DNA of 64,000 bases, taken from positions 1 to 64,000 of the forward strand of contig JALEJU010000039.1 in assembly GCA_022769485.1 (NCBI GenBank), given 5' to 3'. The notes below the pieces were generated by a model. It worked only from the letters and a program-made list of their open reading frames with translations, was not told the origin of the DNA and made no database searches. Each line of letters begins with the position of its first letter. Position 1 is the first letter of the stretch. A program made the translations under genes and the position numbers. This DNA is from Bacillota bacterium (GTDB taxonomy: Bacteria; Bacillota; Clostridia; Peptostreptococcales; Anaerovoracaceae). This document shows, piece by piece, positions 8,589 through 17,051 of the stretch.

Positions 8589-8607
8589 GTAAGTCGCCTC
8601 CTTTTTC

Positions 8608-8997
8608 CTACTCAAACGTTAATGCGCCCTGAGGACAAATCTGTACACACATGGGGTTTCCGTCGCAAGTGTCGCAGATAACGGCTTTTTCATCGCGGAT
8701 TTTGATGACATGCTTCGGGCACTTTTCTGCGCAGACTTCACAGCCTACACACAGATCCGCATCCACTGTAATTTTGTCCGTCATCTTAATTGCTTCGGTC
8801 GGACAATTCTTAGCGCAGATACCGCAGAGGATACAGAAAGAATCAACATACTTCAAAGCGCCGCCTTTGTCATAATACGCTTCGATTCCGATTCTTGCCT
8901 TGGAAGGAGCATAGACGCCTTCATGCATTGCAGAGCAAACCTGTGCGCAAAGTTCACATCCGATACATTTTTCTTTGTTGAATTTCAGTCTTTTCAT
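8608..8997 (-). CDS. Polyferredoxin-type 4Fe-4S protein, AOR partner
   Basis: A 128-residue electron-transfer protein with four cysteine clusters: CIGCELCAQVC, CILCGICAKNCP, CVGCEVCAEKCP and CDTCDGNPMCVQICP. This suggests up to four [4Fe-4S] centres, as in AorB/HycB-type subunits. Start is taken at MKRLKFNKEKC, behind AAGGGAG. It is the first gene after the structured leader and lies 20 bases before AOR, so it is the likely immediate electron acceptor or donor for AOR. Confidence 0.92.
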   Translation of the reverse strand: MKRLKFNKEKCIGCELCAQVCSAMHEGVYAPSKARIGIEAYYDKGGALKYVDSFCILCGICAKNCPTEAIKMTDKITVDADLCVGCEVCAEKCPKHVIKIRDEKAVICDTCDGNPMCVQICPQGALTFE

Positions 8998-9032
8998 GAT
9001 GTTCAACTCTCCCTTTCTAAATTGTGTCAATA

Positions 9033-9208
9033 AATAAAAAATGCAAAGTTAAGATTTACTAACAACGGAATCCCGCTAATAAACCTCTCCTTTGCACACC
9101 GGCAGGCCAGAAAATCACTCCCCTGACCCTAACGTTTCTGCTGGCAGTTAACTGTCAATCAGAAATCGGAGAATATATAGTTTTCGTTCGTTTAAAAACT
9201 TTGCAGTT
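9033..9208 (-). ncRNA. Structured leader with terminator, candidate Moco/Tuco-type riboswitch
   Basis: The RNA from the promoter at 9243-9215 runs about 210 bases before the ferredoxin. It contains a TTTCTG...CAGAAA helix enclosing a CAGTTAACTG palindrome, a GGTCAG/CTGGCC helix, and a terminator formed by TGCAAAG (9096-9090) pairing with CTTTGCA (9048-9042) followed by a T-run. A second TGCAAAG at the 5' end (9205-9199) can compete for the same partner, as expected of a switch. Short pieces (GAAAC, GCCTGCC, AAAGGA) occur in the same order as in the two Moco-like leaders at 18992 and 33136. The tungsten-cofactor variant of the Moco RNA is the leading hypothesis. Confidence 0.55.
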
Positions 9209-9214
9209 TTTGAA

Positions 9215-9243
9215 ATTTTACTATAAGAAGCTTAAATTGTCAA
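9215..9243 (-). promoter_or_regulatory. Promoter of the ferredoxin-AOR operon
   Basis: Consensus -35 TTGACA (9243-9238), 17-base spacer and -10 TAAAAT (9220-9215) on the minus strand. It places the start of transcription near 9208, at the head of the structured leader. Confidence 0.75.
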
Positions 9244-9359
9244 TGTTTTAACCATAATTTTTTATTTAACTCTTTTTTATTTCTAAATTTCGAAACCTTG
9301 TACGTCGTATCCGCCTCCGGTTCAATTTTCTGAATCTTTTGCTTTCTTTTGAAAGTCTG

Positions 9360-9388
9360 TTGCAAACCTTTTTCGTAACATTTATAAT
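9360..9388 (+). promoter_or_regulatory. alr promoter
   Basis: -35 TTGCAA (9360-9365), 17-base spacer, -10 TATAAT (9383-9388), about 50 bases before the alr ATG. It is divergent from the AOR operon promoter. Confidence 0.7.
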
Positions 9389-9439
9389 GATAGGATAATA
9401 TTGCAATCAAAATCATTTGGAAACAGAAAGGCCGAAAAT

Positions 9440-10582
9440 ATGGAAGATCAAGCGTTACGAGCGGCATGGGCGGAAATCAACCTCTCCAATCTGGAATTTA
9501 ATTTAAATACGATTAAAGAAAAGGTAGGCGAGACAGAGATCACCGGCGTCGTCAAAGCGGACGCATACGGTCACGGCGCAGTGCAGACCGCGCGAGTCCT
9601 TCTGAAAAACGGTGTACAGAGGCTAGCGGTAGCAACGCTGACGGAAGCAATCGAGCTCCGCAAGGCAGGTATTTATGCGCCGATTATTATTTTAGGATTA
9701 ACGCCTTATACTTACCACGACCAGATCATCGCTTACGACCTGACCCCGGTAATCAGTTCTTACCCAAATGCCCGTGTGCTTTCCAAACGGGCTGTAGAAG
9801 CCGGAAAACATGTGGATGTCCTCATCGCCTTGGAAACCGGCATGGGGCGGATCGGATTTGTACGAAACAAGGACAGTATGACGGAAATCGAAGGAATAAA
9901 CCAACTTCCTAACGTAAATATCGCGGGCGCTTTTTCTCAGCTTGCCACCGCGGATAATACAGATAAAACCTATGCTTTGGAACAGCTGAAACAATTCAAT
10001 GATTTCTGCGCGGAAATCGAAGCGGAAGGAACAAAGCTGAACTTCCGAAGTCTGGCCAACAGCGCGGCCATTATGGATTTTCCCCAGGCTTATTTCAGTT
10101 CTGTGCGTCCGGGAATTATTCTGTATGGCTATTACCCTTCGCAAGAGATGGCATGTCCCTCTTTTCCGCTGAAACCGGTAATGAGCATAAAGACCAACAT
10201 CGTCTACATTAAAAAACTCCCCGCAGGCTGCTCCGTTAGCTACGGCGCGCATTTCAAAACGCAGAGGGACAGCGTAATCGGAACGCTCCCCCTGGGATAT
10301 GCGGACGGCCTTCCCCGGGCGCTGTCAGGCGCGGGAAGAGTTTTGATTCACGGTCAATATGCTCCCATCGTAGGAAACATCTGCATGGATCAATGCATGG
10401 TGGATTTAACCGATATTCCCGGCGTAAAGCAGTACGACGAAGCGATCGTCATGGGCTCTCAAGGGGAAAATTCCATCTGGGCAGATGAAATTGCAGAAAA
10501 AACCGGCACAATTACCTACGAGGTTATTTGCGGTTTTGGACAGCGCCTTCCAAAAGTATATGTAACAGAAGAAGCGCTTTAA
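9440..10582 (+). CDS. alr: Alanine racemase
   Basis: PLP enzyme that interconverts L- and D-alanine for peptidoglycan. The 380 residues show the PLP lysine K39 in VVKADAYGHG, the catalytic tyrosine Y268 in SVSYGAHF, the ETGMGRIGF loop and the C-terminal GNICMDQCMVDLTD strand. ATG at 9440 follows a GAAAGG site by eight bases; a longer frame would add residues not seen in the family. Probably co-transcribed with the small regulator 51 bases downstream. Confidence 0.97.
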   Translation: MEDQALRAAWAEINLSNLEFNLNTIKEKVGETEITGVVKADAYGHGAVQTARVLLKNGVQRLAVATLTEAIELRKAGIYAPIIILGLTPYTYHDQIIAYDLTPVISSYPNARVLSKRAVEAGKHVDVLIALETGMGRIGFVRNKDSMTEIEGINQLPNVNIAGAFSQLATADNTDKTYALEQLKQFNDFCAEIEAEGTKLNFRSLANSAAIMDFPQAYFSSVRPGIILYGYYPSQEMACPSFPLKPVMSIKTNIVYIKKLPAGCSVSYGAHFKTQRDSVIGTLPLGYADGLPRALSGAGRVLIHGQYAPIVGNICMDQCMVDLTDIPGVKQYDEAIVMGSQGENSIWADEIAEKTGTITYEVICGFGQRLPKVYVTEEAL

Positions 10583-10633
10583 TAATTTTTATATTCAAAA
10601 AAGACTTAAATCCATCCGGAAAGGAAGATCATT

Positions 10634-10885
10634 ATGGAAACACGCGTAGCCGTTATGGGCATTATCGTTCAAAATACCGCTTCCGTGGAAACGCTCAACA
10701 GCCTGCTCCACGAATACGGGCAATATATAATAGGGAGAATGGGCATCCCTTACCGGGAAAAAGATATCTATGTTATGTCTATCGCCATTGACGCTCCGCA
10801 GGATATCATCTCCGCCCTCTCCGGAAAAGTGGGCAGCCTGGCCGGCGTCAGCGTAAAAACGGCGTACTCTAATATAACTTCATAG
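10634..10885 (+). CDS. TM1266-family putative iron-only hydrogenase regulator
   Basis: An 83-residue ACT-like protein matching the TM1266 family (METRVAVMGIIVQN, GRMGIPYREKDIYVMSIAID, SLAGVSVKTAYS), often encoded beside [FeFe]-hydrogenase maturation genes. The family is thought to be regulatory, but its effector is not established to my knowledge. No hydrogenase or maturation gene lies in the window; here the gene follows alr. A GGAAAGGAAG ribosome site precedes ATG, and a strong terminator follows. Confidence 0.8.
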   Translation: METRVAVMGIIVQNTASVETLNSLLHEYGQYIIGRMGIPYREKDIYVMSIAIDAPQDIISALSGKVGSLAGVSVKTAYSNITS

Positions 10886-10890
10886 ACTGT

Positions 10891-10920
10891 AAAAGGGCGG
10901 TGGTTTCCCACCGCCCTTTA
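10891..10920. terminator. Bidirectional terminator between convergent genes
   Basis: AAAGGGCGGTGG (10892-10903) pairs with CCACCGCCCTTT around TTTC, with A/T runs on both sides. It serves the plus-strand alr unit and the minus-strand cofactor block. Confidence 0.9.
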
Positions 10921-10927
10921 TCTTTAT

Positions 10928-11434
10928 CTACTTCTTTTCGTTAAATCTGGAAGCGCATTCACCGCCGCCGTTTATCATTTCTACAGCGTGTCCCAAAGCG
11001 TCAATCACTGCATTTAAACATTCCCTGGCTGCTTTTACGCTGCCGGGAAGGTTGATAATCAGCGTTCTTCCCCGAATACCGGATGTGGCTCTGGACAGCA
11101 TGCCCCGAGGAGTTATTTTCATACTCTCCGCCCGCATAGCTTCTCCGAATCCCGGCGTCAGTTTCTCTACTACCGCCATAGTGGCCTCCGGGGTATTATC
11201 CCTGGGCGTAAAACCTGTCCCGCCGGTAGTAAGAATCAGATCACAGCCCACATGATCGGAAAAATCAATTAAAGCTTCTTTAAGCATATCAATATCGTCA
11301 GAACAGATCTTCGCAGCGATGACCTCATACCCCTTTTCTTCTACGATTCTCTTAATCTCGGGGCCGCTTTCATCCTTGCGTTCTCCCGCATATCCTTTAT
11401 CAGACGCAGTTATAATTCCGACTTTAATGTTCAT
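10928..11434 (-). CDS. mog: Molybdopterin adenylyltransferase (MogA/MoaB family)
   Basis: Adenylates molybdopterin so that a MoeA protein can insert the metal. The 168 residues show the N-terminal VGIITASDKGYAGERKDESG, the MPT-binding LILTTGGTGFTPRDNTPEAT near residues 66-85, and INLPGS. It is the last gene of the long cofactor block and lies 22 bases after the MoeA-PBP fusion gene. MogA and MoaB are hard to separate by eye. Confidence 0.93.
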   Translation of the reverse strand: MNIKVGIITASDKGYAGERKDESGPEIKRIVEEKGYEVIAAKICSDDIDMLKEALIDFSDHVGCDLILTTGGTGFTPRDNTPEATMAVVEKLTPGFGEAMRAESMKITPRGMLSRATSGIRGRTLIINLPGSVKAARECLNAVIDALGHAVEMINGGGECASRFNEKK

Positions 11435-11456
11435 AATTCCACCTCATTCCGACTTT

Positions 11457-13364
11457 CTATTCTACACAGATAATCTCACCGGTACGTTCAAAGCTGTACC
11501 CGCCCATTTCCGTAAGCGTTTTCTTAAATTCCGGATCGGTTATAATCTCCAAAAAGGCCTTTACCTGCGGCAGCTGCAAATCCTTCTGCCGGATTACGAA
11601 ATCATATTCCTCCGAACCGATCTCGATAAAATCAAGCCCCATAGCCTTGGCTGCGGAAAAGATTCCCATAGCCGCATCGGCACTGTCTCCCTTTACGAGA
11701 GCCGCTGCTGCCATATGCGTTGCCGCCTCCCGGTCGTAACCGTCGATGTTTTTTGGATCAATGCCGGCAGATTTGAGCTTATAATCGAAAAGCACCCGGG
11801 TTCCCGCTCCTCTCTGCCGGTTTACATATTTACAGCGGGTCAGATCTTCCACACCTTGAATATTTAAAGGATTTCCTTTTTTAACCATGATCCCCTGAAT
11901 TCTTCCTACGCCTTTAATAACCGCCATAGGTTCGCGGAAAAGCTTTTTCACATACGATACATTGTATTCTCCCGTGTCTTCATCCAAAAGATGACAGGGC
12001 GAGATGTGGGTTTCCCCTCTGGCAAGAGCCATCAACCCGGCCATGCTGCCCACATGTGTGCTGGATACAAACATATCGCGGTATCGGTTGGGCATCATAT
12101 CGCTTGCCACATCCAGTATCATATCGTGGCTTCCGATAACTACCAGGGTATTTTCGATCTCCCGCTTGCTGCGGTAAAGCTGTACTTTGACCTGCTCACC
12201 GGCCTCCACGCCTTCCTGATTCTGTTCTATAATGCAAAATCCGTCTGCCCGCACTAAACTCATAGCCGCTCCGGCTCCCCTGGCAAGAGGCGCAGCAACA
12301 AACCGGCCGTCTACTTTCCCTACTTTTACCCGCACATATTCCCTGTGTTTTAAGCTGGATACCAGCCGCCGGGAAATCACTGCGTCCACATATTCCGTTT
12401 GATCTGTCTCGAATTTAGTCATGCCCGCTAAAACAGGAGCCACAAAATTTTCAAAAGCGATGTATGCCGATACCGGATAGCCGGGCAAGCCGATTACGGG
12501 TTTTCCCTCTACAACAGCAAGGATAACAGGCTTTCCCGGTTTAACCGCCACACCGTGTACGATGACTTCTCCCAGTTCCCGCAAAACATGCACGGTAAAA
12601 TCTTCCGTTCCCGCGCTGGAGCCCGCGTTTACGATGACCATATCGTGCGTTTTTACAGCCTCGGCTATCTTCTCCCTAATAAGTTCATAATCGTCAACAA
12701 TATGGGGATACCGTTTACCGATTCCGCCGTGCTCCTGCACCATCCCCTGAAACATTCTGGAATTGCTTTCGATAATATCGCCCTCTTTCGGTTCCTCCTC
12801 CGGCTCTATGATCTCCGTCCCCGTGGGGAAAATCGCCACTACAGGCTGTTTTACCACTTCTAATTCCAGGATGCCTGCGGAAAGAAGCACGCCCAGATCA
12901 ATAGGGCGAATCCTGTGTGCCGAAGGCAAAATCATTTCTCCCGCTACGATATCCTCCCCTACGGGCCGCACATGCTGCCAGGGAGAAGCGGAAGCGTAGA
13001 TCGTTACATCGCCGTTTTCCAGGGGCGTCAGATCCTCCGCCATAATAACGCAGTCAAAAGGAGGCCGAACAGGATCTCCCGTATCTACAATGATAAAATC
13101 TTCGTCCTTCTTTAAAATAACCGGATCGGTTTCTCTCGCTCCCTCCGTGCGTTTTGAAACCGCCGCAATGCCGTCCATAGCCGCCGCGTTAAACAGGGGC
13201 GAAGAATACTTCGCATACACCGCATTGCGGGTAATTCTTCCCAGAGCCTCGGTTACCGGAATGGTTTCGTATTTAACCAAAGCGCCGAAGTCCAGAGCGT
13301 TCATATACTTTTCTCTGGCTTCGTCGATAGGCGTATTGGACAAGTATAAATTTCTTTTTGCCAT
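11457..13364 (-). CDS. MoeA fused to a periplasmic-binding-type domain
   Basis: A 635-residue protein with two parts. Residues 1 to about 405 are a MoeA metal-insertion domain (SSPLFNAAAMDGIAAVSK, IFPTGTEIIEPEEE, VNAGSSAGTEDF, GLPGYPVSAYIAFE). Residues about 410-635 resemble a type 2 periplasmic-binding domain (VVIGSHDMILDVASDMMP, VKKGNPLNIQGVEDLTRC, NRQRGAGTRVLFDYKL) without a signal peptide, so a cytosolic ligand-sensing or oxyanion-holding module is likely. This MoeA-PBP arrangement is known in clostridia and archaea. It lies directly after a stand-alone moeA, suggesting a division of labour between molybdenum and tungsten insertion. Confidence 0.93.
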   Translation of the reverse strand: MAKRNLYLSNTPIDEAREKYMNALDFGALVKYETIPVTEALGRITRNAVYAKYSSPLFNAAAMDGIAAVSKRTEGARETDPVILKKDEDFIIVDTGDPVRPPFDCVIMAEDLTPLENGDVTIYASASPWQHVRPVGEDIVAGEMILPSAHRIRPIDLGVLLSAGILELEVVKQPVVAIFPTGTEIIEPEEEPKEGDIIESNSRMFQGMVQEHGGIGKRYPHIVDDYELIREKIAEAVKTHDMVIVNAGSSAGTEDFTVHVLRELGEVIVHGVAVKPGKPVILAVVEGKPVIGLPGYPVSAYIAFENFVAPVLAGMTKFETDQTEYVDAVISRRLVSSLKHREYVRVKVGKVDGRFVAAPLARGAGAAMSLVRADGFCIIEQNQEGVEAGEQVKVQLYRSKREIENTLVVIGSHDMILDVASDMMPNRYRDMFVSSTHVGSMAGLMALARGETHISPCHLLDEDTGEYNVSYVKKLFREPMAVIKGVGRIQGIMVKKGNPLNIQGVEDLTRCKYVNRQRGAGTRVLFDYKLKSAGIDPKNIDGYDREAATHMAAAALVKGDSADAAMGIFSAAKAMGLDFIEIGSEEYDFVIRQKDLQLPQVKAFLEIITDPEFKKTLTEMGGYSFERTGEIICVE

Positions 13365-13376
13365 AGCTGTTCTCTC

Positions 13377-14609
13377 CTATCTAAACAAGCGCACCTTTAC
13401 CGTTTCGCCTGCTTTTATTCCCTCCAGGTTGTGTTCTGTCACGATATAACCGTCCGCCTCCGTCAAAACGGAGATCAATCCGGATTTCCCCAGAATCGGC
13501 CGTGCCGTATACCCCCCTTTCTCAGGAAGAAGCTTCACCATAATGCAGTTGGTTTTCCCCGCGTCGCATCCCAGGTTCATTTCCATATCCGCATATACAT
13601 ATATGGGTTCCCGGCGCCCTTGCAGCTGCGCCAGCGCATCCATAACGATTAATTCAAAAACCATAACGGCCGCTGCGGGATGACCGGGAAGTCCGCACAA
13701 TAAAGTGCTGCTGCTTTCATCATATCCCAAAATAGTAGGTTTCCCCGGCTTTAAAGCCAAACCGTGGGTAAATACACCGGGGCTGGCCAATTGGTCAATC
13801 AGGCGGCCTGTCATATCTTTTTTCCCCTGGGAACTGCCGCCGGAAATGCAGACCAGATCGCTTTCTGCCATAGCCTTTTGAAACGTCTGAAAAAGAAGAT
13901 CCTCCTGATCCGGCACTACAGCTTTTTCGATGACTTTATGGCCGTAGGTTTCCGCCATCGCCGCGATGGAATAGGTATTGATATCGTAGATTTTTCCCGG
14001 CTGAATATCTTCTCTCGGAGAAAGAATTTCATCACCGGTAGAAATAACGGTAACCCTCAGCGGTTTAAATACACACACTTCATTTACGCCGCAGGAGGCC
14101 ATCGCTCCTATATGCTGCGCTTTCATCACGGTTCCCTTTTCTATAATAACCGCCCCGCATCTGGTGTCCTCGCCCTGCTCTATGGTATTTCTCCCCGCGC
14201 TGACCGCATTGTATACAGCCACATCGCCTGCTCCGAAAGGCTCGCAGTATTCCACCATAACCATAGCGTCCGCTCCCGGCGGAAGCATACCGCCTGTAGG
14301 AACGTAAATACACTCGCCGGAAGAAATGGGACGATCCGCCTGCTGCCCCATAAGAACCTCTCCCGCAACTTTTAAGAAAGCAGGAATTCCTTCTCCCGCG
14401 CCCTGCGTATCTTTTGCTATAACCGCATATCCGTCTACCGTGGAGCGCAGAAATCCGGGCACATCGATCCGGGATCGAATTTCCTCCGCACACACCATCC
14501 CCAGCGCGGAATCCACCGGTATTATTTCCGTTTTTAAAAAATCTGTTCCAATAAAATCCACAAGCTTTTTCTTTGCCTGTGCAACAGTGTCTACATCAAA
14601 TAATTTCAT
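13377..14609 (-). CDS. moeA: Molybdopterin molybdenumtransferase MoeA
   Basis: Inserts molybdate or tungstate into adenylated molybdopterin. The 410 residues contain all four MoeA domains: VPGFLRSTVDGYAV in domain I, IYVPTGGMLPPGADAMVMVE in domain II, TVISTGDEI and CISGGSSQGKKD in the MPT-binding domain, LLCGLPGHPAAA, and a C-terminal beta domain to VKVRLFR. It lies between tupC and the MoeA-PBP fusion and is likely co-transcribed with both. It is one of three MoeA-type proteins in the window. Confidence 0.95.
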   Translation of the reverse strand: MKLFDVDTVAQAKKKLVDFIGTDFLKTEIIPVDSALGMVCAEEIRSRIDVPGFLRSTVDGYAVIAKDTQGAGEGIPAFLKVAGEVLMGQQADRPISSGECIYVPTGGMLPPGADAMVMVEYCEPFGAGDVAVYNAVSAGRNTIEQGEDTRCGAVIIEKGTVMKAQHIGAMASCGVNEVCVFKPLRVTVISTGDEILSPREDIQPGKIYDINTYSIAAMAETYGHKVIEKAVVPDQEDLLFQTFQKAMAESDLVCISGGSSQGKKDMTGRLIDQLASPGVFTHGLALKPGKPTILGYDESSSTLLCGLPGHPAAAVMVFELIVMDALAQLQGRREPIYVYADMEMNLGCDAGKTNCIMVKLLPEKGGYTARPILGKSGLISVLTEADGYIVTEHNLEGIKAGETVKVRLFR

Positions 14610-14615
14610 GTTTCC

Positions 14616-15284
14616 CTACACTCCGTAAAATTCAATAAACCGCCTGGTCTCCTCTTTCTGCGGACGGCGAATTACATCTTCGCTTTTCCCGAATTCGCAG
14701 AGTTTCCCTTCGCACAAAAACAAGGTATTGTCCGAAATTCGCAGAGCCTGCGCCAGAGAATGAGTAACCAGAACCACACACGCCCCCGTTCTGTCCCGAT
14801 ACTCTTTTATCAGTGCCTCCGCGGTTAAAGTAGATTTGATATCCATAGCCGCCGTAGGCTCGTCCAGGATCAGCATACGGCAGTTTTCCATCATAACCCT
14901 GGCAATGGCCATCCGAGCCGTTTCTCCTCCCGAGAGCCGGTGGGCTTTTTCATTTGCCAGTCCTTCCAGCTCCAGCTCTTTTATATAATGTGCAGCCTTT
15001 TCCCGATTTTCATTCGTATCTCCGCAGGCTACCAGCAGGTTTTTTATAACGCTCATCTGAAACGGAAAGCTCTTCTGCGGCATATACCCGATCTCCGCTC
15101 CCGCTTCCGTCACCATGCATTTTTGATCCGGCCTAATGGTTCCCGCCAAGATGCGAGCCATTGTGGATTTCCCGCTTCCATTGGCTCCGATTACCGCGTA
15201 TATTTTTCCGCATTCCAGTTCCATATCCGGCAGTTCCAAAACACAGCGCCCCTCATAGGTCTTTGTAAATGCGCATATTTTCAT
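14616..15284 (-). CDS. tupC: Tungstate ABC transporter ATP-binding protein
   Basis: ATPase subunit of the TupABC importer. The 222 residues show Walker A GANGSGKST, signature RLSGGETARMAIAR, Walker B MLILDEPTAAMD and the switch His in VLVTHSLAQAL. No C-terminal TOBE-type molybdate-sensing domain as in ModC is present, which agrees with TupC. It overlaps the permease gene by four bases. Confidence 0.9.
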   Translation of the reverse strand: MKICAFTKTYEGRCVLELPDMELECGKIYAVIGANGSGKSTMARILAGTIRPDQKCMVTEAGAEIGYMPQKSFPFQMSVIKNLLVACGDTNENREKAAHYIKELELEGLANEKAHRLSGGETARMAIARVMMENCRMLILDEPTAAMDIKSTLTAEALIKEYRDRTGACVVLVTHSLAQALRISDNTLFLCEGKLCEFGKSEDVIRRPQKEETRRFIEFYGV

Positions 15285-15967
15285 CGGCCCACCCTCGCCT
15301 GTATGAAATAGACTCCGGCATTGAGAATCAGGCTCATGCCCAGCAGGATGATACCCAGGGCGACGCCCAGAGTAAAGTTTCCCATATTCGTGTAATTCAT
15401 AATCGCCGTAGTCATAACGTTGGTTTTATAAGCAATCGCGCCGCCTACCATGGAAACGGCTCCCACCTCGGCAATAGCCCTGGAAAAACCAAACAGATAA
15501 GTAGATACAATTTGGTACTTACATTCATTCATCGTCAAAAAAAAGGTTTTCATAACCCCCAGCCGCAGGCCTTTGGCTGTTTCCCTGATTTCCCCCGTAA
15601 GGCCCGCCAGAAACGTCTCCACATTAGCGGCGATAATAGGCGTTATGAGAATAATCTGCGCAATAATCATACCCTTTACCGTGTAGAGCAGCGACAGCAT
15701 TCGAAGAGGTCCTACACCGCAAAAGAGCATGTAACACAAAAGTCCGCATACTACGGGCGGAAGACCCGTCAGCGTGCGGTTCAAAACGATAAGGATTTTC
15801 TTGCCCCGAAAGGAAGCCATAGCAAGAAAAGCGCCAAATGGCACTCCGAAAAGGAGTGCCATCAGTGAACTGGCCAGACTCATCTGCAAAGTCACATTTA
15901 TAATTCCCGCCAGCTGTTCATTGCCGGAAAGAATAAGTTGTATCGCCTGAGTCAAAGCTGTTTTCAT
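15281..15967 (-). CDS. tupB: Tungstate ABC transporter permease
   Basis: A 228-residue inner-membrane permease with about five hydrophobic segments and the binding-protein-dependent transport motif in RAIAEVGAVSMVGGAIAYKT, which contacts the ATPase. It lies between the ATPase and binding-protein genes in the usual tupABC order. The tungstate assignment follows from the neighbouring TupA-type receptor and the cofactor genes. Confidence 0.9.
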   Translation of the reverse strand: MKTALTQAIQLILSGNEQLAGIINVTLQMSLASSLMALLFGVPFGAFLAMASFRGKKILIVLNRTLTGLPPVVCGLLCYMLFCGVGPLRMLSLLYTVKGMIIAQIILITPIIAANVETFLAGLTGEIRETAKGLRLGVMKTFFLTMNECKYQIVSTYLFGFSRAIAEVGAVSMVGGAIAYKTNVMTTAIMNYTNMGNFTLGVALGIILLGMSLILNAGVYFIQARVGR

Positions 15968-15986
15968 AATCTGTAGTCCTTGATTT

Positions 15987-16973
15987 CTATTCCATTACGC
16001 CTTTGTTTGCCTGGAATGTCAGGAAAGTAGCCTTATCGGAGAGAATATAAGCTCCCTTTTCTTCAGCCATGGTCAAGCATGCGCCCATTCCTGCATTCGA
16101 ATACTGATACCATTCATAATTTGCTACGGATTCAGCGTCCACGGTAATGCCCAGATCCTCATTCCACAGAGAGATTTCCTTTGTGTGTGTACCGGAATTG
16201 TCTCCGCGGGATACAAAGGTATATTCGCCGTCGGCGATCAGCTGAAATGCCTCTTTAACGTTTGCAGCATCTTTACAGCCGGCCGGGTCATCCTTCGGAC
16301 CTACCAGTACAAAGTAATTATACATAAACGTCAGTCTTTCCGTATCAAACCCATCCAGTTTCAAACCGAAACCTTCGTTGATAAACGCTTCTTCCTGGTC
16401 TTTTGCGTGAACAAGAATCAGATCTGCGTTGCCGTCCTTGGCAGCGGCGATCGCTTTGCCGGTGCCTGCGGAAGCAACTTCTACGGTATAGCCGTACTTC
16501 TCTTCAAATGCGGGCAGCAGATAAGCCAGAAGGCCGCTGTCATTTACGGAAGTCGTAGTGGACATACGGATGGTCTTTGTTTCTTCTGTGGCCCGGGGAA
16601 TCTCAGCATCGGAGGACGGGCCGTCTTCGATCAGATAAAACAGATATTCGTTATATTCCTCATATCCGTACTCACTGATCAGGTCTTTCCCTTCTTCGGA
16701 CAGCATCCAGTTTATCAGAGCTTCCGCACCCACGGTATTGATCACAACATCGGAAACCGGATTACCGTCAGCGTCCGCAAACGGTGCGTCGGGATTTACA
16801 GCAATCAAAGAATAGTTGTTGATCATACTGTCATCCTGCTCATACAGGATAGCAAGATTGATACCTTCGTCTGCAGCTTTGTCAGAACCTTCGTCGCTGC
16901 TGCCGCATGCCGCAAACGAGAACACCATGGCTAAAGCCAGAAGCAGAACTAATAATTTACTTGCTTTCTTCAT
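15987..16973 (-). CDS. tupA: TupA-type tungstate-binding lipoprotein, apparently circularly permuted
   Basis: A 328-residue lipoprotein with a signal peptide and lipobox Cys23. Residues 135-328 match the usual first two-thirds of TupA: STTTSVNDSG oxyanion site, SAGTGKAIAAAKDGNADL, YTFVSRGDNSGTHTKE and YILSDKATFLTF, then the chain stops. Residues 38-118 match what normally follows in TupA: AILYEQDDSMINNYSLIAVN, the GAEALINWMLSEEGKDLI helix, and an EYLFYL end. A linker at 119-133 joins the two. No frameshift or second start is needed. Selective tungstate capture at the membrane is the inferred role. Confidence 0.88.
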   Translation of the reverse strand: MKKASKLLVLLLALAMVFSFAACGSSDEGSDKAADEGINLAILYEQDDSMINNYSLIAVNPDAPFADADGNPVSDVVINTVGAEALINWMLSEEGKDLISEYGYEEYNEYLFYLIEDGPSSDAEIPRATEETKTIRMSTTTSVNDSGLLAYLLPAFEEKYGYTVEVASAGTGKAIAAAKDGNADLILVHAKDQEEAFINEGFGLKLDGFDTERLTFMYNYFVLVGPKDDPAGCKDAANVKEAFQLIADGEYTFVSRGDNSGTHTKEISLWNEDLGITVDAESVANYEWYQYSNAGMGACLTMAEEKGAYILSDKATFLTFQANKGVME

Positions 16974-17008
16974 TTTTCTTTCTCCTTATCATCGTGTGTA
17001 AAATTTTA

Positions 17009-17039
17009 TTGTTGCAGATACGGTTTTCGTATCGAACAA
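17009..17039 (-). promoter_or_regulatory. Inverted repeat between MOSC gene and tupA
   Basis: TTGTT and GATACG at 17009-17022 pair with CGTATC and AACAA at 17028-17039, and on the minus strand a short T-rich stretch follows. It may be a terminator for the moaC-moaA-MOSC unit or an operator for tupA, whose promoter I could not fix. Confidence 0.5.
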
Positions 17040-17051
17040 TCTTCATAAAAT

